This document shows, one piece after another, positions 62,834 to 64,000 of a stretch of DNA of 64,000 nucleotides (its first letter is position 1; every line of letters begins with the position of its first letter). This stretch comes from Rhabdophis nuchalis (lineage: Eukaryota > Chordata > Lepidosauria > Squamata > Natricidae), in the NCBI GenBank assembly GCA_039707465.1, contig CM077648.1, forward strand, positions 16,757,119-16,821,118, read 5' to 3'. The notes under the pieces are model-generated. The model was not told the DNA's origin, did no database searches, and worked only from the letters and a program-made list of their open reading frames with translations. The position numbers were made by a program, and so were the translations under genes.

Positions 62834-64000
62834 GTCGGAGAATATAATTCACTTGCGTCAAATCCATGATCTGAAATGACGGATACTATAAGTGTTTTCG
62901 AATATTTTTGGAAGGCATCAGGTAATTTTTTTAAAAAAGCCATTCCTTACTTTACTGAATTAACTAAATGTTTTGCATTTACCCAAATGAGGAAGAATAT
63001 CTTTCTGAATACTTTAGCAAACAAAATGAAAATCCTTGAAGCACAAACATTTTTATAATTAGTTTCTAGCATGGTCAATTACTAACTGGCTGCTAATGCT
63101 GCTTAACAATCCATGTGCTATTAAAATTCATTTCCACTTGCAATGTGTTTATCACTGTCCCCAATTCACCAAAGCACTTAACCCCAAGGAAGCCAGCTTT
63201 CCAGTTAAAGTAAATGGGACTACTCAAGTGCTCACAGCTGGAACATTTTGTTTTATTTTTATTATCTTGCTGAGGGCAAGCAAGTTTGGTATCTTGCATG
63301 ATTGATCCATTAACAACTGCTAGATTTATATAGATCTGAAGAACAAAATTAGGAGACAGGTTTTGCTTTTGGTTTTCCTTTCAGTGATCTATTGCCAACT
63401 TGCTTAACAGGAACCAGCCAAATTCTTTTTGCTTACGTTATTTCTCTATGAGTTTCAGCATTGTTGCACTGCAAACATTCTTAGATACATAGCTCCATAA
63501 CTTTCTGTTTTATTTTCAAACTTTTAAAACTTCCTTGTTTTCAGAAGTGATTTCATAACAACTTCCACACTGTTTAGTACAAAATAATAGGATCAGTATG
63601 CAAAGTTTCATCAAAACAAAAGTACTAAATTTTAACTCGGGGTAAATTAACAAAACAAGAGGAAGGGAAAACAAAGTCAGAAAGTAGGGATTTATAGTTA
63701 TATGGGATTAGTTATAGTGGAGGTGAAGTTTAATAAGGTAAGCAAAAACATTCATGGTCAATTTCTTGAAATACATCTACTTCCATACACATTCCTGCCA
63801 AGATATATGGGCAGCGGGTGGGAGTGAAATTTTTTAGCAATGTAGGAATTTTGATGGAGATGGTTTAACAAAATAGGGGAAAATTTTTAGTAAATTCTAA
63901 AATGTTTTAGATTGTTATTGAAGAATTACTAGTTAATAAACAATAAGTCACAATAAGAGCAATGAAATAATAATAGATGATATATACATATATGTCTATG
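62834..64000. other. No recognisable feature
   Basis: AT-rich unassigned sequence to the end of the window. Confidence 0.4.

Noticed and set aside
1..64000. W-chromosome origin from GATA content
   Set aside because: GATA repeats also occur on snake autosomes and the Z; sequence alone cannot decide.
1..64000. CRISPR arrays, operons or prokaryotic features
   Set aside because: Tandem repeats are microsatellites or transposon-internal; no spacer pattern and no bacterial gene organisation.

Overview
The window looks like squamate reptile (probably snake) nuclear DNA. The evidence is the repeat mix: CR1 and L2-type LINE ends, tRNA-derived SINEs with (GCTATT)n tails or Bov-B-like tails, many short hAT-type elements with 8-bp target duplications, and long GATA/TATC arrays. 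I could not support any host gene. One unassigned open frame near 33.8 kb is listed at low confidence. The DNA is intergenic or intronic and is built largely from nested transposable elements, so the annotation is mainly a map of elements, breakpoints and nesting order.

0-12 kb: a solo LTR, SINEs, and a complete 2.0-kb LINE-1-derived element (2056-4065). This element has a GC-rich 5' UTR, one intact ORF1 (282 codons), a short 3' UTR and a poly-A tail, bounded by a perfect 15-bp target duplication. It has no ORF2. 12-26 kb: L2 and CR1 3' ends, several hAT-type elements, a solo LTR whose TATA box lies in the loop of a perfect inverted repeat, and a DNA element split by two later insertions. 26-34 kb: a large TTCC/CCCTC tract, a 130-bp near-perfect hairpin MITE nested in another hAT element, an L1 ORF2-like tail, and a higher-order GATA array.

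34-52 kb: several solo LTRs with TG...CA ends, Penelope-like palindromic repeats, a hammerhead-ribozyme-like core (44956-44990, minus strand), a gypsy LTR plus leader, and a small rearranged locus with inverted and tandem duplications (46.65-47.44 kb). 52-64 kb: a second complete copy of the ORF1-only LINE-1 element on the minus strand (53095-55071, 17-bp target duplication, ORF1 decayed by stop codons), a CR1 copy split by a SINE, and a recent 0.37-kb local inverted duplication captured inside a hAT element that itself sits in another hAT element.

The most notable points are: (1) two independent insertions of the same ORF1-only L1 structure, which define a HAL1-like family; (2) a gypsy-type LTR promoter whose TATA box sits in a hairpin loop, with compensatory changes between copies; (3) Penelope-type hammerhead-like cores; (4) an acidic reading frame kept inside several LTRs; (5) fold-back duplications that look like templated repair.
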